In this document: piece by piece, positions 1 through 5,969 of the stretch
Position numbering within the stretch: the stretch's first letter is position 1
Layout: the number at the start of each line of letters is the position of its first letter
Assembly: GCA_019114645.1 (NCBI GenBank)
Contig: DXFC01000098.1
Coordinates: forward strand, 1-10,419
Direction of reading: 5' to 3'
DNA: 10,419 bases
Source: Candidatus Halomonas stercoripullorum
GTDB lineage: Bacteria > Pseudomonadota > Gammaproteobacteria > Pseudomonadales > Halomonadaceae
Translations under genes and position numbers: made by a program
The notes under the pieces: generated by a model
The model's database searches: none
What the model saw: only the letters and a program-made list of their open reading frames with translations
Told to the model about the DNA's origin: nothing

Positions 1-2408
1 GCCAGGGCGCGGTTGATTACCTGTGCGGTATCGGTACTGCCGGTAAAGGCCACCCCGGTAATGCGTGGATCGGAGCTGAGCACGCTGCCCACGGTAGGGC
101 CGTCACCCGGGAGCAGTTGCACTACGTCACGTGGCATGCCGGCCTCATACAGCAGCTCGATAACCCGGTGGGCGATGATCGAAGTCTGTTCGGCGGGTTT
201 GGCCAGCACGCTGTTGCCCGCTACGGCAGCGGCGACTATCTGGCCGCAGAAAATCGCCACCGGAAAGTTCCACGGGCTGATCGCGGCAAATACCCCCTTG
301 CCGTTGAGTGTCAGCTCGTTCGACTCTCCCGTCGGCCCGGGCAGCGTGATCGGCTGACCAAACTGCTCTTCGGCGCGCATGGCGTAGTAACGGCAAAAAT
401 CCACCGCCTCCCTGATTTCATCGACACCATCGGTAAGCAGCTTGCCACCTTCACGGGAACAGAGCGTCATCAGTTCGGCCATGTTCTCTTCCATCAGGTC
501 GCCCAGGCGCCGAATGATGGCAGCACGCTCGGCCACCGGCGTGGCTTCCCAGCGTGGAAAGGCCTGCCAGGCGGCATCCACCGCCCGGGCTGCCTGATCA
601 CGGCTGGTCCACTGTACGCTGCCGACCCGCTGGCGGCGGTCGTAAGGGCTGAAGACCTCATGCGTATTGGCCGGATCGGGTGCTACCTCGAAGGCGAGCA
701 ACGGGCCAACGGTGTAAGTGTGTTCCATGAAGCCCGCCATCGCTTGCATCAGCGGGTCGTAGTGGCTGCGCACGTTGAGGTTGACGCCACGCGAGTTGCG
801 ACGCTTCTCGCCATAAATGTCCTGGGGCAGCGGAATCCCGGGGTTGGCGAAGGTTGGATACTGCAGCAGGGTTTGCACTGGATGCACACAGAGCGACGCC
901 ACGGGTACCTTGGGGTCCACCAGCTGGTGTACGAAGGAGGAGTTGGCGCCATTTTCCAGCAGGCGGCGCACCAGGTAGGGCAGCAGGTCCTTGTGGGCGC
1001 CGACAGGGGCATAGATGCGGCAATAGGTGCCTTGGGGTGCCCGCTTGAGGGCGGCGTCGTAGAGCGCCTCGCCCATGCCGTGCAAACGCTGGAATTCAAA
1101 CGGACGGGTCAGCGCATTGGCCATTTCCAGAATGGCACTGATGGTGTGGGCGTTATGCGTGGCAAACTGGGGAAAGATGCGACCACGGGTCTGCTCGGAA
1201 AGCAGGAAGCTGGCGCAGACCAGGTAGGCGACATCCGTCCCCGCCTTGCGCGTATAGACCGGGTATCCTTCTACACCGAGCTGCTGCGACTCCTTGATCT
1301 CGCTGTCCCAGTAAGCGCCCTTGACCAGGCGCACGGGAATCTCATCGCCCTGGAGGTCGGCCACGCGGTTGAGGTAGTGCAGCACCGGCAAGGCGCGCTT
1401 GGAGTAGGCCTGGACCACCAGGCCGAAATGGCCCCAGCCACGGCAAGTATCACTTTCGTAGACGGCGCGGAAGACGTCGAGAGAGAGCTCCAGGCGGTCG
1501 GCTTCTTCGGCGTCGACCGTTAGCGCGACATTATGCTTGCGTGCCAGGTCGGCCAGTTCACGCACGCTGCCTACCAGTTCACGCAAGATTTGCTCACGCC
1601 GGCCGAATTCATAGCGCGGATGCAGCGCCGAGAGCTTAATCGATACCGAGGGAGCCGGTGTGTGTGCGGCCAGTTTAGTACTGGTCATGCCAACGCGTTC
1701 AATGGCACGGGCATAGTCGTCAAAGTAACGCTGGGCATCGGCCCGGGTGCGTGCGGCCTCACCCAGCATGTCGTAAGAGTAGGTGTAGCCCTTGTCGAAC
1801 AGGGGCCGGGAGCGCTTCAGGGCTTCGTCGATATCACGGCCGAGCACGAACTGCCTGCCCATCACCTTCATGGCCTCGTACATGGCGCGGCGGATCACCG
1901 GTTCGCCCATACGGTTGACCAGGCGGTTGATGAAGCCGGAGGGCTGCCCTTCGCGTGGCTTGTCGAGAGTAACCACGCGACCGGTCATCAACAGCCCCCA
2001 GGTCGAGGCATTGACCAGCCATGAGTCGCTCTGGCCGACATGGGCCTTCCAGTCGGCGGGGCCCAGGCGGTCCTCGATCAGGGCGTCAGCAGTGGCCGGG
2101 TCGGGAATGCGCAGCATGGCCTCGGCCAGGCACATCAGCATCAATCCTTCGTGGGTATCAAGGCTGTACTGCTGCAGCAACTGGTCAATGGTATCGACGG
2201 CGGTGTCCATCTCGCGTACTTCCTGGACAAGCTCGGCAGTCTTGCCGGCAATCCGCTCGAAGTCCTGTGTCGTTGCACGTAACGCTGTTACCAGCTCCTT
2301 GACGAAAATTTCTTCATCAACCACATAGTGTTCACTGATCCGTGCAAATAGTGTATCGGGATCCTGTTGCCAGGTGGCGGTATCCAGCATGGTGGTGGCG
2401 TTGAGCAT
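1..2408 (-). CDS. putA: Bifunctional proline dehydrogenase / L-glutamate gamma-semialdehyde dehydrogenase PutA (5' part, C-terminus cut by window edge)
   Basis: PutA oxidises proline to P5C with FAD, passing electrons to the quinone pool, then oxidises glutamate semialdehyde to glutamate with NAD. Visible here are 802 codons. The proline dehydrogenase barrel carries RLVKGAYWDSEIK (residues 360-372) and the pair Arg481-Arg482 in YLVRRLLENGANSSF, which in the family holds the proline carboxylate. The aldehyde dehydrogenase half begins near residue 575 and shows ISPWNFP (Asn714) and FTGST (788-792). Its catalytic Glu and Cys, and roughly the last 250 residues, lie beyond base 1. The start ATG has GGGAGG 6 bases upstream. 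The N-terminus (MLNATTMLDTATW) goes straight into the arm/alpha region, with no ribbon-helix-helix DNA-binding domain. This PutA is therefore the non-autoregulatory kind, and an outside regulator such as the adjacent AraC protein is expected. The enzyme is membrane-associated from the cytoplasmic side (family knowledge). Long plus-strand open frames across this gene are shadows. Confidence 0.96.
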   Translation of the reverse strand, partial: MLNATTMLDTATWQQDPDTLFARISEHYVVDEEIFVKELVTALRATTQDFERIAGKTAELVQEVREMDTAVDTIDQLLQQYSLDTHEGLMLMCLAEAMLRIPDPATADALIEDRLGPADWKAHVGQSDSWLVNASTWGLLMTGRVVTLDKPREGQPSGFINRLVNRMGEPVIRRAMYEAMKVMGRQFVLGRDIDEALKRSRPLFDKGYTYSYDMLGEAARTRADAQRYFDDYARAIERVGMTSTKLAAHTPAPSVSIKLSALHPRYEFGRREQILRELVGSVRELADLARKHNVALTVDAEEADRLELSLDVFRAVYESDTCRGWGHFGLVVQAYSKRALPVLHYLNRVADLQGDEIPVRLVKGAYWDSEIKESQQLGVEGYPVYTRKAGTDVAYLVCASFLLSEQTRGRIFPQFATHNAHTISAILEMANALTRPFEFQRLHGMGEALYDAALKRAPQGTYCRIYAPVGAHKDLLPYLVRRLLENGANSSFVHQLVDPKVPVASLCVHPVQTLLQYPTFANPGIPLPQDIYGEKRRNSRGVNLNVRSHYDPLMQAMAGFMEHTYTVGPLLAFEVAPDPANTHEVFSPYDRRQRVGSVQWTSRDQAARAVDAAWQAFPRWEATPVAERAAIIRRLGDLMEENMAELMTLCSREGGKLLTDGVDEIREAVDFCRYYAMRAEEQFGQPITLPGPTGESNELTLNGKGVFAAISPWNFPVAIFCGQIVAAAVAGNSVLAKPAEQTSIIAHRVIELLYEAGMPRDVVQLLPGDGPTVGSVLSSDPRITGVAFTGSTDTAQVINRAL

Positions 2409-2432
2409 GCGAAGCCTCCCAAACGGCAAATG

Positions 2433-2459
2433 CAATGCTCGGCAACTGCCTGAGCATTG
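2433..2459. promoter_or_regulatory. Inverted repeat at the putA transcription start region (possible operator or leader hairpin)
   Basis: A perfect 8-base inverted repeat, CAATGCTC / GAGCATTG (2433-2440 and 2452-2459), flanks 11 bases that themselves contain GGCA/TGCC complementarity. It lies 24 bases ahead of the putA start codon, just outside its ribosome-binding site, and overlaps the start point predicted from the candidate promoter. A repressor operator or a 5'-leader hairpin are both possible. The repeat is seen; its function is inferred. Confidence 0.45.
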
Positions 2460-2463
2460 GTGA

Positions 2464-2491
2464 TGTATAAACTTTAGGGAGGGATTGGCAG
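2464..2491 (-). promoter_or_regulatory. Candidate sigma-70 promoter of putA
   Basis: Read on the minus strand, CTGCCA (2486-2491, 4 of 6 to the -35 consensus) and TATACA (2464-2469, 4 of 6 to the -10 consensus) are separated by 16 bases. The start point would fall near 2457, giving a leader of about 50 bases before the putA ATG. Weak boxes fit an activator-dependent promoter. This is a match by eye only. Confidence 0.35.
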
Positions 2492-2514
2492 GGCTGCTTG
2501 CAAAAAATCCGGAT

Positions 2515-2529
2515 AGTTTTGCGCAAACT
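2515..2529. promoter_or_regulatory. Short palindrome upstream of putA promoter (possible regulator site)
   Basis: AGTTT-TGCGC-AAACT is a perfect 5-base inverted repeat with a near-palindromic centre. It sits about 65 bases upstream of the predicted putA start point and just after the stop codon of the araC-type gene. The position suits an activator site. AraC-family proteins usually bind direct repeats, so another protein could be the ligand. It is followed on the minus strand by a T6 run (2503-2508), so a weak terminator for the upstream gene is an alternative. Confidence 0.25.
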
Positions 2530-2541
2530 GCGGGAATGCGG

Positions 2542-3372
2542 CTATGGCGACTTGATTTTGCGACTAAAGTCTAGTGCCGTGGTGTGTTGATTTTGCTTGT
2601 GGGCAGGCATGGCCTGGCTGCGGCGCAGGTGGCTGGGTGTGCAGCCATAGGTGCTGCGGAAAGCGTGCGACAGTGCACTCTGATGGGTAAAGCCGGTGCG
2701 CTGGGCAATCTGGGAGAGTGGCAAGGTGCTTTTTACAAGTAGCTGACGTGCTGCTGCCAGACGACGCTTGCGCACATACTGCCAGGGAGAGAGACCGGTC
2801 TGTTCACGGAAGCAGGTGCGGAAATGCGCCTCGCTAAGGCAGGCCTGAGCCGCCAGATCGGCTACCGTAAGGGCTTGCGCCAGATGATGATCAATATAGC
2901 GGTCCAGCCGGGTCAGGTTTAAACGTTCCCGTTGGGGAGGGGCGGTGCCGCCGAGTCGAGCATGCAGGCAGCCGAGGAACGTGGCGGCCAGCCGGTCACT
3001 CTGGGCGGCATCCAGTTCACCACTCTGGCTGGCCTGCTCCAGCAACAAGAACTCCAGGTAACGCTTTAGGGGTTCGTCGAGGGCGAAAAAACGCGGTGCA
3101 TCGAAGAGTCGCGCCAGCTCATGATGGTGGCCGGTCAAGGCTGCGGTATCGGTCGGCAGATCCAGGATCAACTGATGGTTTTTACCTTGCCCCATGTAGT
3201 AGTGCACATGATTGGTGGGCACGATGCAGCCGGAAAAGGCTGATATCATCCCGCCGAGCCCTTCGATTTCGAACTCTGCACGTCCCTGCAGGCCAATGAC
3301 GATTTGATGAAAGTCATGGGCATGATGCTGAGTGGAGGTAGCAAGTGGAATCTGGCGTATAACGCTGGACAT
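2542..3372 (-). CDS. AraC/XylS-family transcriptional regulator, probable regulator of putA
   Basis: This is a DNA-binding regulator of 276 residues with the start chosen here. The N-terminal 60 residues are cupin-like, His-rich (His16, 17, 19, 22, 55, 57) and probably bind the effector. The C-terminal AraC domain has two helix-turn-helix units, about 168-190 (LTVADLAAQACLSEAHFRTC) and 217-240 (LPLSQIAQRTGFTHQSALSH), followed by the typical TYGCTPSHLRR end. The start at 3372 (MSSVIRQIPLATS) is preferred because it leads directly into the cupin. A TTG at 3426 would add 18 residues without domain content, and the ribosome-binding site for either is weak. The gene is co-oriented with putA and ends 133 bases before the putA start. 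In Pseudomonas an AraC-type protein, PruR, activates put genes, so a similar role is plausible, but the target is inferred from position. The tail after residue 252 (MPAHKQNQHTT...) is an unconserved extension. Confidence 0.9.
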   Translation of the reverse strand: MSSVIRQIPLATSTQHHAHDFHQIVIGLQGRAEFEIEGLGGMISAFSGCIVPTNHVHYYMGQGKNHQLILDLPTDTAALTGHHHELARLFDAPRFFALDEPLKRYLEFLLLEQASQSGELDAAQSDRLAATFLGCLHARLGGTAPPQRERLNLTRLDRYIDHHLAQALTVADLAAQACLSEAHFRTCFREQTGLSPWQYVRKRRLAAARQLLVKSTLPLSQIAQRTGFTHQSALSHAFRSTYGCTPSHLRRSQAMPAHKQNQHTTALDFSRKIKSP

Positions 3373-3560
3373 AAGGGATCCCGCCTGTAAACGGACAACC
3401 GGAGCGTACCACATACCGGCCATCAATCAGACTGTGCCAGTGATGCCGCGATGCTGGTCCTGCCTGCACGTTGGGCTTTTTCTGTTCGGCGCCGTACTGC
3501 CAGTCGGGCATTGCAGAACAAATTTTTTCGCCATGTTGGAGAACTTTTTCTCTTGTGGCT

Positions 3561-3665
3561 GTCTTATCTGGTACAGACAACAGCGCGATGGCAGTCGCTA
3601 ACACTGTTGTTCTAGCTTGCAGTTTCGATCTTGACGCCCATGCTATGCAGTGTGGGCGTTTTTTT
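3561..3665 (+). ncRNA. Candidate small RNA ending at an orphan terminator
   Basis: On the plus strand a nested stem-loop, ACAACAG (3577-3583) pairing CTGTTGT (3604-3610) and, inside it, GCGA (3585-3588) pairing TCGC (3595-3598), is followed after an A/T-rich linker by an intrinsic terminator. No plus-strand gene lies upstream in the window, so the terminator needs another transcript. No convincing promoter was seen and the 5' end is a guess, so this is a hypothesis. Confidence 0.3.
3634..3665 (+). terminator. Rho-independent terminator, plus-strand orientation
   Basis: The stem ACGCCCA (3634-3640) / TGGGCGT (3653-3659) has a 12-base loop and overlaps a run of seven T (3659-3665). The minus strand has no T run after the stem, so the hairpin does not look built to end the CBS-protein transcript, although it lies only 18 bases beyond that gene's stop. 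Confidence 0.7.
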
Positions 3666-3683
3666 ATCCGTACTTGATGCCGG

Positions 3684-4091
3684 TTAGTTGTAGCGCATGC
3701 GTAAAATCGCGGTCAGCACATCACGCCGGGTAACGATCCCGCACAGCCGGCCCTGCTCGGTCACCGGAAATACCTTGGGTTTCTGGCCGAGCATCTCCTG
3801 CGCGAGATCAGTAATGCTCTTGGTGGGTGACACGTCGAGAACCTCGTTGCGCATCAGTTCCCGGACCAGGGCTGGTTCGTCATTCAGGTAGGCGCTCTGC
3901 AATATTTTGCCCAAGACGTCCTGTTCGGAAATAAAGCCGATCAGGCGGTCATTGTCATCCACCACAGGCGCGCCGGTAAGACGGCGCAGGGCCAAGCCTT
4001 CAACCAGGGTGGAGATTGAAGTGTTGCCAGTGACCCGGTAGCAATCCCGGGACATGATGTCACGAACGATGCTAGGTGCTTTATCCGGCAT
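3684..4091 (-). CDS. Two-CBS-domain protein (stand-alone CBS pair)
   Basis: A 135-residue cytoplasmic protein made almost wholly of two CBS repeats, about residues 8-63 and 77-132. Each ends in the usual nucleotide-contact motif, GFISEQDVL in the first and GIVTRRDVL in the second, with the Ser/Thr and Asp that in the family contact the ribose of adenine nucleotides. Such stand-alone pairs sense AMP, ATP or related ligands and act on partners; the partner is unknown. The start at 4091 has AAGGAG 7 bases upstream (4099-4104). The open frame continues upstream to 4556, but that extra stretch is antisense to the divergent membrane-protein gene and has no CBS character, so it is excluded. The gene is monocistronic as far as can be seen. 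Confidence 0.93.
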   Translation of the reverse strand: MPDKAPSIVRDIMSRDCYRVTGNTSISTLVEGLALRRLTGAPVVDDNDRLIGFISEQDVLGKILQSAYLNDEPALVRELMRNEVLDVSPTKSITDLAQEMLGQKPKVFPVTEQGRLCGIVTRRDVLTAILRMRYN

Positions 4092-4277
4092 GGTAAATCT
4101 CCTTTCGAACGCCTGGCTGGGTACTTTGAGCATAGTCGGCCAGGTCAGGTAGACAGAACAGTCTTCAACAGACAGCCAACGCTGGGCGGGCCAGGCTTGG
4201 TTCACAAACAGGGAGCCGAAATGGGAACCGGCTGCCGGGTCGCGGCTCAAAAGAAGCAAAGGATGAAGGAGTTGCCG
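4092..4277. promoter_or_regulatory. Divergent intergenic region between the CBS-protein and Pmp3-type genes
   Basis: These 186 bases should carry both divergent promoters. No strong sigma-70 boxes were identified by eye. A 6-base inverted repeat, CCTGGC (4112-4117) / GCCAGG (4139-4144), lies close to the CBS-gene start and could be a regulator site, but it is short. Nothing else stands out. Confidence 0.3.
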
Positions 4278-4790
4278 ATGGACGCGCGCGAATATTTGGC
4301 GAGAAAAGGGCTGGATGGCAGTCGGGACGAGGCTCGCCCCAACTCGCTGGAAGAGAAGGCCTGGGAGCGGGCCCGACAGTCGGATCAGCAGCAACCGCGA
4401 GCCGGTACCCCCCATGACTGGGAAGATTGGGAGCGGTATCACCAGGTCCTGGCGGAAGGCGCCAGCGTTATTGAGCAGAAATTTGATCGCGAAGCGCAGC
4501 ATCAACGTGACGCAGCGCATGAGCCCTCGCGCCAGTCTGCTAACGCTACGGTGCAAGAGTATATTCCCCCCGGTGAGACGGGTACCGACACGAACAAAAC
4601 GTCTATCACCATCACGACGCCGGCGTCGCGCTTTGCCTATGGCGCGCTCGTTGTGCTGTTTCCCCCGGCAGCGGTCGGATTGGCAGGGGGCGGCAGTCGA
4701 CGCATCTTGATCAGCCTGGTATTGACCCTGCTGGGTTGGCTGCCGGGTTGCATTTATGCCGGGTTATGGTTGAAACGCAACACCGGATGA
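4278..4790 (+). CDS. YqaE/Pmp3-type small membrane protein with an acidic N-terminal extension
   Basis: 170 residues. The C-terminal part (119-166) resembles the Pmp3/YqaE proteolipid family: a first membrane segment FAYGALVVLFPPAAVGLAG with the family's Pro pair, a short Gly/Arg loop (GGGSRR), and a second segment containing LTLLGWLPGCIYAGLWL, close to the family core LLTLLGW-PG. Typical family members have only about 50-60 residues. Here about 118 hydrophilic residues precede the domain, including EEKAWERARQ and HDWEDWERYHQVLAEG, which faintly recall the DUF2934 pattern. The start at 4278 is set by AAGGAG (4266-4271) 6 bases upstream. In-frame ATG codons further upstream lack such a site. 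Family members are linked to membrane potential and salt or cold stress in yeast and plants; the role here is unknown. No terminator is obvious in the 90 bases before the next gene. Confidence 0.8.
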   Translation: MDAREYLARKGLDGSRDEARPNSLEEKAWERARQSDQQQPRAGTPHDWEDWERYHQVLAEGASVIEQKFDREAQHQRDAAHEPSRQSANATVQEYIPPGETGTDTNKTSITITTPASRFAYGALVVLFPPAAVGLAGGGSRRILISLVLTLLGWLPGCIYAGLWLKRNTG

Positions 4791-4814
4791 GTTGAAAAAA
4801 TCGAGCACTCCTTT

Positions 4815-4842
4815 TTGTCAGTAGACTATGGTTTATTAAATT
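4815..4842 (+). promoter_or_regulatory. Candidate sigma-70 promoter of the glp transporter operon
   Basis: TTGTCA (4815-4820, 5 of 6 to consensus) is followed by a 16-base spacer and TAAATT (4837-4842, 4 of 6). The region is markedly more A/T-rich than its surroundings. The start point would fall about 30 bases before the first gene of the operon. Confidence 0.45.
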
Positions 4843-4853
4843 CACCTCCATAG
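4826..4853. promoter_or_regulatory. Inverted repeat spanning the operon promoter (possible operator)
   Basis: CTATGG (4826-4831) and CCATAG (4848-4853) form a 6-base inverted repeat whose arms flank the candidate -10 box, where a repressor would block polymerase. In rhizobia this operon is controlled by a DeoR-type GlpR. No such gene is in the window, so the ligand is unknown. Confidence 0.3.
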
Positions 4854-4880
4854 CTCAATAATGACAACAAAGAGTGCGGT

Positions 4881-5969
4881 ATGTCGCTGATACTCGATGG
4901 CATCGCTCACAGCGTCGACGGTGTTACCTATCTCGAAGCGCTCGATCTCGAGCTGGCGCCTGGCTCCTTCAATGTTTTGCTGGGCCGGACCCTGGCCGGC
5001 AAGACCACCTTGCTGCGCATCATGGCTGGCCTCGAGACACCCACTCGTGGCCAGGTGTTGATGCACGGTGAAAACGTCACGCGCAAATCGGTACGCAAGC
5101 GTAACGTTTCCATGGTTTATCAGCAGTTCATCAATTACCCCGGCCTTACGGTCTTCGACAATATCGCTTCACCGCTCAAGCTGGCCCGTGTGCCGAGAGA
5201 CGAGATTCGTCGGCGCGTTCACGAGACAGCCAGCATGTTGCATATCGAACACCTCTTGAAGCGCTACCCGGCAGAACTCTCCGGTGGGCAGCAACAGCGT
5301 ACCGCCATGGGACGGGCGCTGGTCAAGGATGCGGACCTGGTGTTGTTCGACGAGCCACTGGTCAACCTGGATTACAAGCTGCGCGAAGAGTTTCGCGAAG
5401 AGCTGCGCGAGCTGTTCAAGGCACGCAACTGCATTGCCGTCTATGCCACCACCGAGCCCAACGAGGCGCTGGCGCTGGGTGGGCATACTGCGGTGCTTCA
5501 CGCGGGACGCTTGCTCCAGTACGGCCCCACGGCGGAGGTCTATCACCGCCCCCGCGATGTGCTGACAGCCGAAATGTTCTCGGAGCCGCCAATCAATGTC
5601 TTGCCGGCGATGGTGTCGGATGCCGAGGTGTCTTTTGACCATAGAGTGAGCTTTCCGCTACAGCACGAGCTCGCCAAATTGGCGCCAGGCCAGTACCAGT
5701 TCGGCGTACGTGCCTCGCATATCACCCTTCGCCGTCAGGCCGAGGATGATATGGAACTGGAGGTAACGGTCGATATCGCCGAGATCAGTGGCTCGGAAAC
5801 CTTTCTGCATGTACACAATGATCACTTCCATCTGGTGCTGCACCTGACTGGCGTTCATGAGTTCGTCGTTGACCAGCGTATCAAGGTCTATCTGCCGAGC
5901 CACAAGATGTTTGCCTTTGACCGGGATGGCGCTGCGGTGCATATCCCGGCACGACCAGGAGTGCACTGA
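4881..5969 (+). CDS. glpS: Glycerol-type ABC importer ATPase GlpS (lacks switch histidine)
   Basis: 362 residues, MalK/UgpC-like: a nucleotide-binding domain to about residue 235 and a C-terminal TOBE-type regulatory part. Walker A is the unusual GRTLAGKTT (35-43), keeping only G-4x-GKT. The Q-loop is VYQQFINYPGL (Gln81). The signature LSGGQQQR (133-140) is canonical. Walker B LVLFDEP (153-159) keeps the catalytic Glu158, and the D-loop ends in NLD (162-164). Where the switch His is expected (YVTHDQ in relatives) the protein reads YATTEP, with Thr191. Paired with the next gene it should form the motor on the cytoplasmic face of the GlpP/GlpQ channel. It is the first gene of the operon; its stop overlaps the next start as TGATG. 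A purine-rich AAAGAG lies about 8 bases before the ATG. The glycerol assignment rests on matching gene order and protein features with rhizobial glpSTPQUV; another polyol is possible. Confidence 0.92.
   Translation: MSLILDGIAHSVDGVTYLEALDLELAPGSFNVLLGRTLAGKTTLLRIMAGLETPTRGQVLMHGENVTRKSVRKRNVSMVYQQFINYPGLTVFDNIASPLKLARVPRDEIRRRVHETASMLHIEHLLKRYPAELSGGQQQRTAMGRALVKDADLVLFDEPLVNLDYKLREEFREELRELFKARNCIAVYATTEPNEALALGGHTAVLHAGRLLQYGPTAEVYHRPRDVLTAEMFSEPPINVLPAMVSDAEVSFDHRVSFPLQHELAKLAPGQYQFGVRASHITLRRQAEDDMELEVTVDIAEISGSETFLHVHNDHFHLVLHLTGVHEFVVDQRIKVYLPSHKMFAFDRDGAAVHIPARPGVH

Larger units (their letters stand above)
3373..3683. other. 311-base intergenic region without a convincing protein gene
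   Basis: This region lies between the start of the AraC-type gene and the end of the CBS-protein gene, both on the minus strand. It must hold the regulator's promoter, for which no clear -35/-10 pair was found. Open frames in it (for example plus strand 3332-3601 and 3471-3677) have no recognisable domains or good ribosome-binding sites. Its right third holds a nested stem-loop and a plus-strand terminator, listed separately. Confidence 0.6.

Noticed and set aside
117..1523. Long plus-strand open frame (468 codons) antisense to putA
   Set aside because: It lies wholly opposite a clear PutA coding frame, has no recognisable domain, and such frames are common shadows in GC-rich codon usage.
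2485..2502. Plus-strand sequence resembling a sigma-54 promoter (TTGGCAGGGCTGCTTGCA)
   Set aside because: The GG and GC elements are 11 rather than 10 bases apart, and no plus-strand gene follows.
3332..3677. Small plus-strand open frames (3332-3601 and 3471-3677)
   Set aside because: No ribosome-binding sites, no recognisable domains, Cys/Trp-rich random-looking composition, and the first overlaps the start of the AraC-type gene.
4092..4556. N-terminal extension of the CBS protein frame up to 4556
   Set aside because: The internal ATG at 4091 has a strong ribosome-binding site and leads straight into the first CBS repeat. The extension is antisense to the Pmp3-type gene and has no domain character.
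4791..4820. Possible terminator between the Pmp3-type gene and glpS
   Set aside because: Only a 4-base GAGT/ACTC pairing precedes the T run, too weak to call an intrinsic terminator.
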